From Microbacterium sp. Nx66 (GTDB lineage: Bacteria; Actinomycetota; Actinomycetes; Actinomycetales; Microbacteriaceae): a stretch of 64,000 nt of DNA. This document shows, piece after piece, positions 16,149 to 24,952 of this stretch. Numbering within the stretch: position 1 is the first letter of the stretch; every line of letters begins with the position of its first letter. A model generated the notes under the pieces. It did not search any database, was not told the DNA's origin, and saw nothing but the letters and a program-made list of their open reading frames with translations. The translations under genes and the position numbers were made by a program. Where the stretch lies: assembly GCF_904066215.1 (NCBI RefSeq), contig NZ_LR880474.1, positions 2,294,001 through 2,358,000 of the forward strand, read 5' to 3'.

Positions 16149-16841
16149 GTGACTCTTCAGACCGTCATCCTCGCAGCCGGCATGGGCTCTCGCCTCGGCC
16201 GCGCGCTGCCCAAGCCGCTCACCGAGCTCAACGACGGCCGCACGATCATGGGCCAGCAGCACGACAACATCCGCGCCGCTTTCGGCTCCGACGCACGCAT
16301 CACCACGGTGGTGGGCTACCGCGCCGAGACCATCATCGAGGCCTTCCCCTCCGTGAACTACGTCCACAACGACCGCTACGACGAGACGAACACGTCGAAG
16401 AGCCTTCTGCGCGCCCTGAGCGCCACCGGCAAGAGCGGCGTGCTGTGGATGAACGGCGATGTCGTCTTCGACCCGATGATCCTCGGCCGCGCCGCCGCAT
16501 ACATCGAGCGCGACCAGTCGTTCGTCACCGTCAACACCGCCAAGGTCAGCGACGAAGAGGTGAAGTACACCGTCACGGCGGAGGGCTTCATCAAGGAGCT
16601 GTCCAAGTCGGTCAAGGGCGGCCTGGGCGAGGCCGTCGGCATCAACTACATCTCGTCGGGCTTCAAGAAGGCGTTCATGCGCCAGCTGCAGCGCGTCGAG
16701 GACCAGGACTACTTCGAGCGCGGCCTCGAGCTGGCGATCGCCGAGGACGGCCTGCTGCTCGAGCCGATGGACGTCTCCGACCTGTACGCGGTCGAGGTCG
16801 ACTTCGCAGAGGACCTGGAGCGCGCGAACCTCTTCGTGTGA
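16149..16841 (+). CDS. Sugar/choline-phosphate nucleotidyltransferase family protein
   Basis: The 230-residue protein has the nucleotidyltransferase fold: AAGMGSRLG and LPKPLTEL at the N-terminus, MNGDVVFD as the metal-binding segment near residue 100, and ISSGFKKAF in the middle. It resembles the small LicC-type phosphocholine cytidylyltransferase branch more than the larger glucose-1-phosphate enzymes. It would load a phospho-alcohol or sugar phosphate onto CTP or another NTP for envelope decoration. GTG 16149 is chosen for the strong AGGAG at 16139-16143. The frame is open far upstream only because it is antisense to the Ala/Lys repeat of the ABC gene. Confidence 0.8.
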   Translation: MTLQTVILAAGMGSRLGRALPKPLTELNDGRTIMGQQHDNIRAAFGSDARITTVVGYRAETIIEAFPSVNYVHNDRYDETNTSKSLLRALSATGKSGVLWMNGDVVFDPMILGRAAAYIERDQSFVTVNTAKVSDEEVKYTVTAEGFIKELSKSVKGGLGEAVGINYISSGFKKAFMRQLQRVEDQDYFERGLELAIAEDGLLLEPMDVSDLYAVEVDFAEDLERANLFV

Positions 16842-16850
16842 CGCTCCCCT

Positions 16851-16893
16851 CCGAGAGCCCCGTTCCGCCACGGACCGGGGCTCTCGGTGTTTT
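16851..16893 (+). terminator. Rho-independent terminator after the nucleotidyltransferase
   Basis: A perfect 12-bp stem, CCGAGAGCCCCG (16851-16862) with CGGGGCTCTCGG (16876-16887), has a 13-nt loop and is followed by TGTTTT. Confidence 0.85.
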
Positions 16894-16908
16894 CGCGGAC
16901 GGGCTCCA

Positions 16909-16914
16909 TAGGAT
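16909..16914 (+). promoter_or_regulatory. -10 TAGGAT for the membrane protein at 16921, predicted leaderless
   Basis: TAGGAT is followed by 6 nt and the ATG at 16921. Confidence 0.55.
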
Positions 16915-16920
16915 CGGCGC

Positions 16921-17910
16921 ATGGCCCCCAAGGTGCACAAGATCCACTCCCTGCCGGACGACGCCCCGTGGGACAAGGGCGTACCCCCGGTCGGCTCCCC
17001 CGAGCACCCCATGATGGTGCGCGGGCTCGATCGGGTCCTGTCGATCCAGCGGCCGCTGGTGCTCGCCCACATCCGCAGCATCCGGCTCCGCAACCCCCAC
17101 GCGACGCCCGACGAGATCATCCGGATCCTGGAGCGGCGCTACCTCGCGGCCGTCACGACGGGTGGGGCCGCGGTGGGGGCGACCGCCGTCGTGCCCGGCA
17201 TCGGCACCGGGATCACGCTCGCGCTCTCCGGCGTCGAGACCGTGGGATTCGTGGAGTCCACGGCCCTCTTCGCGCAGTCGGTGGCCGAGGTGCACGGCAT
17301 CGCGGTCGGCAACCCCGACCGCGCACGCGCTCTCGTCATGACGCTCATGCTCGGCAAGGAGGGCGTCGACCTCGTCGGCCAGCTCGCCCGGCAGGTCGCG
17401 GGGCGCGGGGGCAGCCGCTCGGCGTACTGGGGCGAGATGGTGACGAAGTCGCTGCCCCGCGCCGCGGTGGGACCCCTGGTGGACCAGCTCAAGGGGATGT
17501 TCGTGAAGCAGTTCGCGGCCAGGGGCGGCGCCTCGTTCATCGGCAAGGCGATGCCCTTCGGGATCGGCGCGGCCATCGGCGGGGCGGGCAATCACATCCT
17601 CGGCCGCCGGGTGCTCACCACGTCCCACCGCGCGTTCGGCGCCGCACCGCTCACCCTGCCGGCCGAGCTGGAGCCCGTGCCCGGCGCCGAGAAGATGGAG
17701 CTGCGGATGCTCCGGGGGGCGCGCTACGCCGGCACCGCCGTCGCCGGAGCCGCCGGCACCGTGGCGCGCGGAGCGGGGTGGGTGGGTCATCGGGTGGGTG
17801 AGATCGCCGGACGCCGGCGTGAGCATGCGGCGGACGAGATCGAGGCGGGTGATAGCGGCGGCGACCACGATCTGCCGCCGCGCCCGGGTTCCGACGCGAC
17901 CGGGAAGTGA
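16921..17910 (+). CDS. Conserved-looking hypothetical membrane-associated protein
   Basis: This 329-residue protein has a basic N-terminus and Gly/Ala-rich hydrophobic segments at about 77-105, 200-225 and 258-290 that may insert into the membrane. Such glycine-rich segments between helical blocks recall EcsC-type proteins, but I cannot assign a family. The C-terminal 35 residues are charged and probably disordered. It is monocistronic, with a terminator before it and its own -10 box. Codon use matches the core genes. Confidence 0.75.
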   Translation: MAPKVHKIHSLPDDAPWDKGVPPVGSPEHPMMVRGLDRVLSIQRPLVLAHIRSIRLRNPHATPDEIIRILERRYLAAVTTGGAAVGATAVVPGIGTGITLALSGVETVGFVESTALFAQSVAEVHGIAVGNPDRARALVMTLMLGKEGVDLVGQLARQVAGRGGSRSAYWGEMVTKSLPRAAVGPLVDQLKGMFVKQFAARGGASFIGKAMPFGIGAAIGGAGNHILGRRVLTTSHRAFGAAPLTLPAELEPVPGAEKMELRMLRGARYAGTAVAGAAGTVARGAGWVGHRVGEIAGRRREHAADEIEAGDSGGDHDLPPRPGSDATGK

Positions 17911-17984
17911 GGGGGCGCGCACCTCGCCAAAGGATCCGTCGACCCGTTGTGCCGATCATCCAACGGACGGCGCGGACCCGACGC

Positions 17985-17990
17985 TAGGGT
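17985..17990 (+). promoter_or_regulatory. -10 TAGGGT for accD, predicted leaderless
   Basis: TAGGGT is followed by 7 nt and the GTG at 17998. Confidence 0.5.
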
Positions 17991-17997
17991 GGAATCC

Positions 17998-19587
17998 GTG
18001 ACGGACAAGCCCGACCCCTTTACCACCGCCGGCAAGATCGCGGACCTGCGCGCTCGCTACACCGAGGCCGTCGTCGACGCCGAGGCGAAGGCGAAGGAGA
18101 AGCAGCACGCGAAGGGCAAGATGACCGCCCGCGAGCGCATCGAACTCCTCGTCGACCCCGGCAGCTTCGTCGAGTTCGACGAGTACGTGCGCCACCGCAC
18201 CACCGCGTTCGGGATGGACCGCTCGCGCCCCTACGGCGACTCCGTCGTCACCGGCGTCGGCACCATCCACGGCCGCACCGTGGCGGTGTACTCGCAGGAC
18301 TTCTCGACCTTCGGCGGGTCGCTCGGCGAGGTCGCCGGCGAGAAGATCGTCAAGGTCATGGAGTTCGCCCTGGCCGGCGGCATGCCCTGCATCGGCATCC
18401 TCGACTCCGGCGGGGCGCGCATCCAGGAGGGTGTGGTCGCGCTCGGCAAGTACGGCGAGATCTTCCGTCTGAACACCCGCGCCTCCGGCGTGATCCCGCA
18501 GATCTCGATCATCATGGGCCCGGCCGCCGGCGGCGCCGTCTACTCGCCCGCCCTCACCGACTTCGTCATCATGGTCGACAAGACCAGCCAGATGTTCGTC
18601 ACCGGGCCCGACGTGATCAAGACGGTCACCGGCGAGGACGTCGGCATGGAAGAGCTCGGCGGCGCCTACACGCACAACACGCGCTCCGGTGTCGCCCACT
18701 ACCTCGCGGAGGACGAGGACGACGCGATCGACTATGCCCGCACGCTCCTCGGATTCCTGCCGGACAACAACATGGCGGAGCTGCCGTCCTACGAGAGCGC
18801 GTTCGAGTTCGAGACGACCGACGCCGACCGCACGCTCAACACGCTCATCCCGGATTCCCCGAACCAGCCGTACGACATCCACACGGTGATCGAGCATGTC
18901 GTCGACGACGGCGACTTCCTCGAGGTGCAGCCGCTGTTCGCTCCCAACATCGTCATCGGCTTCGGCCGCATCGAGGGCCGCTCGGTCGGCATCATCGCCA
19001 ACCAACCGTCCCAGATGGCGGGCACGCTCAACATCGAGGCCGGCGAGAAGGCGAGCCGGTTCGTGCGGTTCTGCGACGCGTTCTCGCTGCCGATCGTGAC
19101 CCTCGTCGACGTGCCGGGATACCTGCCAGGCACCGACCAGGAGTGGACAGGCGTCATCCGCCGCGGCGCCAAGCTCCTCTACGCGTACGCGGAGGCCACC
19201 GTGCCGCTCGTGACGGTGATCCTGCGCAAGGCGTACGGCGGCGCGTACATCGTCATGGGGTCGAAGCAGCTCGGCGCCGACGTGAACCTCGCCTGGCCCA
19301 CCGCGGAGATCGCCGTGATGGGCGGCCAGGGCGCCGTCAACATCCTCTATCGCGGCGAGATCCGCAAGGCGGAGGAAGCCGGCGAGGACGTGGCGGCGGT
19401 CCGCACGCGTCTGGCCAACGAATACACCTACAACGTCGCCTCGCCCTTCCTCGCGGCCGAGCGCGGCGAGCTCGACGGCATCATCGAACCGGCGAACACG
19501 CGCGTCGCGATCGCGAAGGCGCTGCGCGCGCTCCGCGGCAAGCGCGCAGAGCTGCCGCCGAAGAAGCACGGGAACATCCCGCTGTGA
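17998..19587 (+). CDS. accD: Acyl-CoA carboxylase beta (carboxyltransferase) subunit
   Basis: The 529-residue protein is a PccB/AccD5-type carboxyltransferase: the N-terminal [19 protein letters not shown] segment, two crotonase-like halves, and the oxyanion-hole regions with [10 protein letters not shown] and [11 protein letters not shown]. It transfers CO2 from biotin to acetyl-, propionyl- or a longer acyl-CoA to feed fatty acid synthesis. The GTG at 17998 matches the -10 spacing and the family N-terminus. Its stop overlaps the epsilon subunit start (GTGA). The alpha subunit gene lies at 24953. Acyl-chain preference cannot be read from the sequence alone. Confidence 0.94.
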   Translation: MTDKPDPFTTAGKIADLRARYTEAVVDAEAKAKEKQHAKGKMTARERIELLVDPGSFVEFDEYVRHRTTAFGMDRSRPYGDSVVTGVGTIHGRTVAVYSQDFSTFGGSLGEVAGEKIVKVMEFALAGGMPCIGILDSGGARIQEGVVALGKYGEIFRLNTRASGVIPQISIIMGPAAGGAVYSPALTDFVIMVDKTSQMFVTGPDVIKTVTGEDVGMEELGGAYTHNTRSGVAHYLAEDEDDAIDYARTLLGFLPDNNMAELPSYESAFEFETTDADRTLNTLIPDSPNQPYDIHTVIEHVVDDGDFLEVQPLFAPNIVIGFGRIEGRSVGIIANQPSQMAGTLNIEAGEKASRFVRFCDAFSLPIVTLVDVPGYLPGTDQEWTGVIRRGAKLLYAYAEATVPLVTVILRKAYGGAYIVMGSKQLGADVNLAWPTAEIAVMGGQGAVNILYRGEIRKAEEAGEDVAAVRTRLANEYTYNVASPFLAAERGELDGIIEPANTRVAIAKALRALRGKRAELPPKKHGNIPL

Positions 19588-19826
19588 GCGCGCAGGAATC
19601 CGCCGTCGACGGGACGGCCCCCGCGCCGCTCCTTCTGGAGATCACGCGCGGCGCCGCCACGGAGGAGGAACTCGCGGCCCTCATCGCGGTGCTCGGCGAC
19701 GCCTACGAGACCGAGCAGGCGGAGGCGACGGTCGAGGAGCCGCGGGTGTCGGCGTGGACGCGCACGCAGCGCCCGCTGCGCCGACCGCTGCGTCGCGACA
19801 TCCCCTGGGGACGCTTCGCCGGCTGA
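19584..19826 (+). CDS. accE: Acyl-CoA carboxylase epsilon subunit
   Basis: The 80-residue protein starts at GTG 19584, overlapping the accD stop by 4 nt. It has the short family pattern [19 protein letters not shown] in the N-terminal half and ends in W-x-R-x-x-R-rich sequence ([16 protein letters not shown]), as in actinobacterial epsilon subunits. It stabilises the alpha-beta complex. No other role is expected. Confidence 0.9.
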   Translation: MSAQESAVDGTAPAPLLLEITRGAATEEELAALIAVLGDAYETEQAEATVEEPRVSAWTRTQRPLRRPLRRDIPWGRFAG

Positions 19827-20023
19827 ATCGGGTCGTCGTGTTTTGTCCCCCAAAATACCTACAGACAACCGTTGCACGACCCCGCAGACTGAAGGGGACG
19901 CTTCGCGTTCGGCTGGTCTCTCTGTCCCAGGGTAGACAGACGCTGATCGGCCACCAGCGGACGGTTTTCGGGTAACTGTCCGCACGGCGAGGGGCAGGCG
20001 GATTCGCCGCCCCTCGCCCACTC
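19827..20023. other. Intergenic region between convergent accE and the pseudo-kinase gene
   Basis: The 197-bp spacer holds three inverted repeats: TTTTG-TCCCC-CAAAA (19841-19855), TCTGTC and GACAGA (19921-19940), and the strong hairpin at 19986-20018. I see no ORF with a credible start and no recognisable RNA gene. Confidence 0.5.
19986..20018. terminator. Bidirectional terminator hairpin
   Basis: GGCGAGGGGC (19986-19995) and an inner GGCG pair with CGCC and GCCCCTCGCC (20005-20018), giving 14 base pairs with a single bulged A and a 4-nt loop. It lies just past the stop of the minus-strand gene at 20024 and can also serve accE. No T-tract follows on either side. Confidence 0.6.
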
Positions 20024-21046
20024 TCACTTCCGTGCGTCGGAGGCGGTCTCACGCCGCTTTCTGGCGATCTCGTGCCACAGGTCCACGGAGTCGTCGTCCG
20101 AGGCCCGCAGGCCCGCGCGGCCGACGACCGTCACCGCCACGAGCGGATCCCGTGCGGAGCGGATGATGATCCGGCCGGTACCCGCGCTGCGCAGGACCGC
20201 CGCGAGTTCGTCCCGGATCTCCATGCGCCGCCCCTCGTCCACGCCGTCGAGCCCACCCTCGTCGAACACGGTCACCGAGGCACCGTGGCGGCGCGCGGCG
20301 TCGATCGCATTGCGGACGTCGTCGTTCAACAGGTCCGCGCCGCGCAGCTCGTCGCGCAGACGTCCCTCAGCGAGCCGGGCTTCCAGGCGCTCGTCGTCGT
20401 CGAGCAGCCCGCGTGAGGCCACCACCCTGCTGAGGATCGGGCCGGCGACCGCGAGGGCGAACTGCGTCCGCAGCCGACGCTCGCGCTGGCGGACGCGCTG
20501 CGTCGCATGCCAGGCCGACACGGCCTGCTGGATCTCGGACAGGCGCTCCGTGTCGCTGACGGCGCGATCCCAGAACATCACCAGCAGCTGGGCGACCGCC
20601 ACCCACATGATCGAGCCCACCACGCCGAGGTTCATCGCCACGCCCATGCCCAGCGCGAGCGACGCGGAGACGACGAGCACGGCGAGCGTCGTCCAGCCCA
20701 CCCAGGGCCGGCGCCGGACCACGCACACCACGCCGAGCAGCCCGAGAGCGCCGATGTACCAGGTGGCGAACGGCGCCGTGCGATCGTCCGGTTCCAGCGA
20801 GAGGGTCACGAGCGCCGGGATCACCGCGCTCACGGCCAGCGCGAGGAGAGCCGACCACAGCGGCATCCGGACCGTGGCCGGGCTGCCGAGGATCGCGATG
20901 TTCACCACGACGAGGTACGCGGCGATCGCGAGGACCATGAGCAGCGGTGCCGTCGGCTGCTCGATCCACCAGATCCCGCGGGCGACGAAGTACAGCGCGA
21001 ACCCGACGGCGAGCGAGGTCGCGACACTCCGCACGGTCCGGTTCAT
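20024..21046 (-). CDS. Membrane protein resembling a degenerate histidine kinase
   Basis: The 340-residue protein has five to six membrane helices (about 10-160), a basic helical segment (180-250) and a soluble domain (about 255-312). Its layout copies the histidine kinase encoded just upstream. The segment GASVTVFDEGGLDGVDEGRR followed by a helix and GRIIIRSARDPLVAVTVVG can be laid over the kinase stretch from GADAIVEERGGSGL to GIAVTVSDTG. The conserved His, the N-box Asn and the glycine boxes are missing, so it should not bind ATP or phosphorylate. The ATG overlaps the kinase stop by 4 nt. A role as a kinase partner or inhibitor is inference. Confidence 0.7.
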   Translation of the reverse strand: MNRTVRSVATSLAVGFALYFVARGIWWIEQPTAPLLMVLAIAAYLVVVNIAILGSPATVRMPLWSALLALAVSAVIPALVTLSLEPDDRTAPFATWYIGALGLLGVVCVVRRRPWVGWTTLAVLVVSASLALGMGVAMNLGVVGSIMWVAVAQLLVMFWDRAVSDTERLSEIQQAVSAWHATQRVRQRERRLRTQFALAVAGPILSRVVASRGLLDDDERLEARLAEGRLRDELRGADLLNDDVRNAIDAARRHGASVTVFDEGGLDGVDEGRRMEIRDELAAVLRSAGTGRIIIRSARDPLVAVTVVGRAGLRASDDDSVDLWHEIARKRRETASDARK

Positions 21047-22278
21047 GAGCGCTCCCAGCCCAGGGTGACGACGGTGCCGCCCTCGTCGGAGGAGATCCGC
21101 GCGGTGCCGGCGACACCGGCCATACGGGCGAGGATGGAGGCGCGGATGCCGAGCCGATCCGGACCGATCGTGTCGACGTCGAACCCGTTCCCGGTGTCGG
21201 AGACCGTCACGGCGATGCCCTCGTCGCCGTGACCGACCACGAGGATGTGCAGGCCGCGCCCGTGGGCGTGCGCGACCGCGTTGCCGATCGCCTGCCGCGC
21301 CGCGAGCACGAGAGCCCTCGCTGCGCGCCCCGGGATGAGGCCGCTCCCGCCGCGCTCCTCCACGATCGCGTCCGCGCCGAGCTCGGAGAGGGCCCGTCGC
21401 AGCTCCACGACGATCTGCGCGGCGCCCACCGGCTCATCGCTACCCTCCTCCGCGACCGCCGCCTCCGTGTTCGCGAGCCGCGTGAGCGCCTCCCGCGCCA
21501 TCGCCACGGCGAGCTCTCTCGCCCGCTCGCCCTCCGCGCGTTCGGCGGCGATGAGTGCGGCCAGCACGCTGTCGTGCATGAGCGCCGACATCGCCACACG
21601 CTCCTCCTCCGCCGCCGCGGCGGCCGCCGCCGTCGCATACGACGCCACCGCCGTGCCCCGCGCCTCGTCCACGCCCGCGGCGACCGAGCGGAACATCCAG
21701 CCGAGCGAGACGATCACGACGCCGAGGATGAGCGTGAAGGAGACGTCGAACGCGGTGGTCACCCAGAACTCCCGCGAGAAGTCGCCCTGCACCAGACGCA
21801 CGTACCCGTAGACGAACGGCACCCCGACCGCCCACGCGAACTGCAGCCGCACGGGGAAGGCCAGCATCGCCGCCACGACTCCGACGTTCACGAGGAAGAA
21901 GATCCACGGCTGGTCCCCCGCCACCTTGTCGGTGGGATCGACGACGACCGGCCATGCCGCGAGCGCGAGGACGTACACGACGGCGAAGACCCCCGCGGCC
22001 AGGCGCACGCCGCGTCCGACCAGGCAGGCGACGAGCATCGCCGCCAACGGCACGAACACGGCGATGAGCATCGCGATGTGCGGCACGTCCGCGCGGGACA
22101 TCGTGTGCACGGCCGCGATCAGCGCCTGCGCCCCGAGCACGGCGGAGCCCAGGGCGACGACGATCGCGAGGATGCGCTCCATCCGCTTCCCGGTGAACCG
22201 CTCGAAGCCGTTCTCCGCGCTGCCGGGAGACGGGATCTTGCTCCAGGCGTCGCGGACGCTCAGCGGCTCAGCGGGCAC
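21043..22278 (-). CDS. Sensor histidine kinase
   Basis: This 411-residue kinase has about six membrane helices (35-200), an alanine-rich linker, and the phospho-acceptor region ALMHDSVLAAL with His235. The ATPase domain has the N-box AIGNAVAHA (Asn333), DTGNGFD (361-367) and RLGIRASI (375-382). It is of the short LuxR-partner type. The signal is unknown. The start overlaps the end of the response regulator gene by 11 bp, and its stop overlaps the start of the kinase-like protein. All three should be made from one mRNA. Confidence 0.88.
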   Translation of the reverse strand: MPAEPLSVRDAWSKIPSPGSAENGFERFTGKRMERILAIVVALGSAVLGAQALIAAVHTMSRADVPHIAMLIAVFVPLAAMLVACLVGRGVRLAAGVFAVVYVLALAAWPVVVDPTDKVAGDQPWIFFLVNVGVVAAMLAFPVRLQFAWAVGVPFVYGYVRLVQGDFSREFWVTTAFDVSFTLILGVVIVSLGWMFRSVAAGVDEARGTAVASYATAAAAAAAEEERVAMSALMHDSVLAALIAAERAEGERARELAVAMAREALTRLANTEAAVAEEGSDEPVGAAQIVVELRRALSELGADAIVEERGGSGLIPGRAARALVLAARQAIGNAVAHAHGRGLHILVVGHGDEGIAVTVSDTGNGFDVDTIGPDRLGIRASILARMAGVAGTARISSDEGGTVVTLGWERS

Positions 22279-22927
22279 TCGGCGCCCCGTCGGCCGTCAC
22301 GATGCCGTCCTCCATCGCGCGCCGCAGCAGGTCGACCTTGGTGGGCGCCGGCCGACCGACCTCGACGTACTTCACCCGGATCCGGGTGATGTTCTCCTTC
22401 GCGGTGGAGTACGCGACGCCGAGGCGCTCGGCCACGGCCTTCAGCGGCAGGCCGGTCGCGTACAGGCGCAGCACCTCCCGCTCCCGGGTGGACAGCTGGG
22501 CGTCGGCGAACGCGCGGTCGCCGTCGACCGCGCTGGCCCATTCGACGTTGTTCAGAGCCTCACCCTGCGCCACGGTGCGGATCGCATCCAGCACGTCGTC
22601 GAGGGCGGAGGACTTGCTGACGACTCCGGCCGCGCCGGCCGCCAGCGCCTCGCGCACGGCTGCCGGACGGTCGGCGACGCTGTGGATCACCACGCTGGCG
22701 CCGTCGGCGACGAGGGACACGACGTTCTCCGTGACCGTCGTCCCGTCCCCCAGCGTGAGGTCGAGCACGACGACGTCTGCGGGCGGAGCGCCGGTGGACG
22801 AGCGCCACACGAGGTAGGAGCCGACCGTGCTCCCGGTGAACACGACGGTCTGCCCGTCCCTGGCGCACGCGGCCTCGAGGCCGAGGCGGACGGACTCGTG
22901 GTCGTCGATGAGGGCGACGGTGCTCAT
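22268..22927 (-). CDS. LuxR/NarL-type response regulator
   Basis: The 219-residue protein has a receiver domain (1-125) with the acidic pair in LIDDHES, phospho-acceptor Asp56 in VVVLDLTLGDG and the Lys in VSKSS. A C-terminal LuxR HTH follows (about 148-212; LSTREREVLRLYATGLPLK). ATG 22927 is preferred over a GTG 6 nt upstream because a -10 TAGGCT sits exactly 6 nt before it. First gene of the regulator-kinase-pseudokinase operon. The targets are unknown. Confidence 0.92.
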   Translation of the reverse strand: MSTVALIDDHESVRLGLEAACARDGQTVVFTGSTVGSYLVWRSSTGAPPADVVVLDLTLGDGTTVTENVVSLVADGASVVIHSVADRPAAVREALAAGAAGVVSKSSALDDVLDAIRTVAQGEALNNVEWASAVDGDRAFADAQLSTREREVLRLYATGLPLKAVAERLGVAYSTAKENITRIRVKYVEVGRPAPTKVDLLRRAMEDGIVTADGAPSAR

Positions 22928-22933
22928 GCCCAC

Positions 22934-22939
22934 AGCCTA
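22934..22939 (-). promoter_or_regulatory. -10 TAGGCT for the two-component operon, predicted leaderless
   Basis: On the minus strand TAGGCT is followed by 6 nt and the ATG at 22927. Confidence 0.55.
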
Positions 22940-22970
22940 GTGAGTCGCGGACCCGGCGCCGGGAATGCGC

Positions 22971-24215
22971 TCACCGGGTGAGCAGGGCGACGACCTCGAA
23001 GTGATGCGAGTGCGGGAACAGATCGAAGCCGCGGAGGGCACCGACCTCCCACCCCAGGCCGCGGAAGGTGCCGAGGTCGCGGGCGAGGGCCACCGGGTCG
23101 CAGGCGACGTAGGCGATCGCGGACGGACTCAGCGCATGCACGCCCTCCACGACCGCCCGCCCGGCCCCCGACCGCGGCGGATCGAGCACGACGGCTCCCG
23201 TGACGCCTCCGCGTCGAGGCTGCTGCAGGAAGCGGTCGACCCGAGCCGTGACCGCCGTCACGTCGAGCGGGGCGAGGTTCGCGGCGGCGTGCTGCGTCGC
23301 TCGGCGGCTGGACTCCACCGTGACGACATCGGTGCCGCCGAGATCCGCGAGGGTCCGCGCGAAGAGGCCGACGCCGCCGTACAGGTCGTAGTGCGTCGCG
23401 TCCGGCTCCACATGCCCGTCGAGCAGCCCGTACACGGCACCGTCGAGGACGGAGGCGGCACGGGGGTGCACCTGCCAGAACCCTCCGGCGTCGACGTCGA
23501 ACGTGCGGTCACCGACGCGTTCCTGCACGACCTCGGGTGTCGGCCGAGGACGACGATCCCGCGGTGAGCGCCGCTCGGCCTCGGGGTGGCGGAGGATGCG
23601 CACCCGGCCGTCCGCGGGCTCCACGAGCTCGATGCGTCCGGCCTTCTCGCCCTGCAGGGCCAGGGCGGCCTCGGCGATCGCGCGGCGGGCGAGCGGGTGC
23701 GTCGACACCGGGACGACGCGGTGGCTGCGGGCTGCGAAGGGGCCGATCCGTCCCTCGTCGTCCACGTGCAGGGTCACCCGCGTCCGCCACCCCGTCCCAT
23801 CCCCGGACTCCACGGCTTCGATCTCCGGCGCCTCGAGTCCGGGACCGGCGAAGCGGTCGAACGCCTCCGAGAGAACCTGTCGCTTGAGCACGCGCTGGTG
23901 CCCGAGGTCGATGTGCCCGAGGTCGGCACCCCCGGGCCGCTGGGCGGGGTCGTGCGCGACGTCCGCCTCCGGCCAGATGTGCGGCCGCCGATGCGGGGAG
24001 GCCTCGAGGACCTCGATCGTCTCGGCGCGCCAGAAGCTGCGGGTGTCGGGCTCCCCGGCGCCGGCGGACGGATCCAGCAGGCGTGCCCGGACGCGCTCCC
24101 CCGGGATCGCATCGGAGACGAAGACCACGCGTCCCTCGTGACGGGCGATGAAGGTGCCTCCGTGGGCGATGCCGGTGATGTCGAGATCGAGCACGTCGGC
24201 TGCGGAGGAAGTCAT
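22971..24215 (-). CDS. TrmA/RumA-like 5-methyluridine RNA methyltransferase
   Basis: The 414-residue protein has an N-terminal TRAM domain (about 10-70), a central insert and a C-terminal SAM-dependent methyltransferase domain. It contains DLYGGVGLFA (SAM site), DPPRSGAG (substrate uracil site) and YVACDP with the nucleophilic Cys. The four N-terminal cysteines that bind an iron-sulfur cluster in RumA (RlmD) are absent; the only Cys visible is the nucleophile. The target, tRNA U54 or an rRNA uridine, is therefore not settled. It is divergent from maf with only 23 bp between starts. Confidence 0.9.
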   Translation of the reverse strand: MTSSAADVLDLDITGIAHGGTFIARHEGRVVFVSDAIPGERVRARLLDPSAGAGEPDTRSFWRAETIEVLEASPHRRPHIWPEADVAHDPAQRPGGADLGHIDLGHQRVLKRQVLSEAFDRFAGPGLEAPEIEAVESGDGTGWRTRVTLHVDDEGRIGPFAARSHRVVPVSTHPLARRAIAEAALALQGEKAGRIELVEPADGRVRILRHPEAERRSPRDRRPRPTPEVVQERVGDRTFDVDAGGFWQVHPRAASVLDGAVYGLLDGHVEPDATHYDLYGGVGLFARTLADLGGTDVVTVESSRRATQHAAANLAPLDVTAVTARVDRFLQQPRRGGVTGAVVLDPPRSGAGRAVVEGVHALSPSAIAYVACDPVALARDLGTFRGLGWEVGALRGFDLFPHSHHFEVVALLTR

Positions 24216-24221
24216 CTTTCG

Positions 24222-24227
24222 AGGATA
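24222..24227 (-). promoter_or_regulatory. -10 TATCCT for the RNA methyltransferase, overlapping the maf -10
   Basis: On the minus strand TATCCT is followed by 6 nt and the ATG at 24215. It shares two bases with the plus-strand TACGGT of maf. Confidence 0.5.
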
Positions 24228-24231
24228 CGGT
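24226..24231 (+). promoter_or_regulatory. -10 TACGGT for maf, predicted leaderless
   Basis: TACGGT is followed by 7 nt and the ATG at 24239. It overlaps the divergent -10 of the methyltransferase by 2 bp, so polymerases for the two genes would compete. Confidence 0.45.
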
Positions 24232-24238
24232 GGTCTCC

Positions 24239-24874
24239 ATGCGCGTCTGCCTCGCCTCCACCTCCCCCGCCCGGCTCATGCTGCTGCGTCAGGCCGGCAT
24301 CGAGCCCCTCACGCGGTCGCCGGAGGTGGACGAGGACGCCCTGGCCGCCGCCGCGGAGGAGCGCATGGGCCCCGTCGCACCCGCCGACCTCGTGCTGCTG
24401 CTCGCCCGCGCCAAGGCCGCCGCCGTCGCCGAGCGGCTGGCCGCCGAGGGCGTGTTCGACGGCATCGTGATCGGCGGGGACTCCATGTTCGCGCTCGGGG
24501 ACCGGGTCTACGGCAAGCCCTACACGCCGGAGGAGGCCACGCGCCGGTGGCAGGAGATGCGCGGCGCCACCGGCGTGCTGCACTCCGGGCACTCCGTGTT
24601 CCGCGTCTCCCCCGGCGCCGAGCCCGTCGAGGCGACCGCTGTCGCGGAGGCCGCCGTGACGTTCGCCGAGGACATCAGCGATGAGGAGATCGCCGCGTAC
24701 GTGGCATCGGGGGAACCGCTGCACGTCGCCGGAGCCTTCACCGTGGACAGCCTCGGCGGCGCCTTCATCACCCGGGTCGAGGGCGATCCCTCCACCGTCG
24801 TGGGGATGTCACTCTCCACCGTGCGCCGTCTCGCTGCCGATCTCGGAGTGCGTTGGACGGATCTGTGGTCGTAG
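24239..24874 (+). CDS. maf: Maf family nucleotide pyrophosphatase
   Basis: The 211-residue protein has the Maf start LASTSPARLMLLRQAG, the conserved GGDSM around residue 81 and GKPYTPEEA. Maf proteins hydrolyse dTTP/UTP or modified nucleotides such as m5UTP and pseudo-UTP. ATG 24239 is chosen over an upstream ATG because it begins the family motif and lies 7 nt after a -10 box. In Actinobacteria maf commonly lies between accE and accA3; here it precedes accA3 but is separated from accE by four other genes. Confidence 0.92.
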   Translation: MRVCLASTSPARLMLLRQAGIEPLTRSPEVDEDALAAAAEERMGPVAPADLVLLLARAKAAAVAERLAAEGVFDGIVIGGDSMFALGDRVYGKPYTPEEATRRWQEMRGATGVLHSGHSVFRVSPGAEPVEATAVAEAAVTFAEDISDEEIAAYVASGEPLHVAGAFTVDSLGGAFITRVEGDPSTVVGMSLSTVRRLAADLGVRWTDLWS

Positions 24875-24939
24875 ACTCCCCTCCACGTTTTTCCCTCTTT
24901 CTTGTCGAGAGTCGTCAAAAGTATCGGGATGCTACTCGC

Positions 24940-24945
24940 TAGGCT
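24940..24945 (+). promoter_or_regulatory. -10 TAGGCT for accA3, predicted leaderless
   Basis: TAGGCT is followed by 7 nt and the ATG at 24953. Confidence 0.5.
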
Positions 24946-24952
24946 GGCAACC

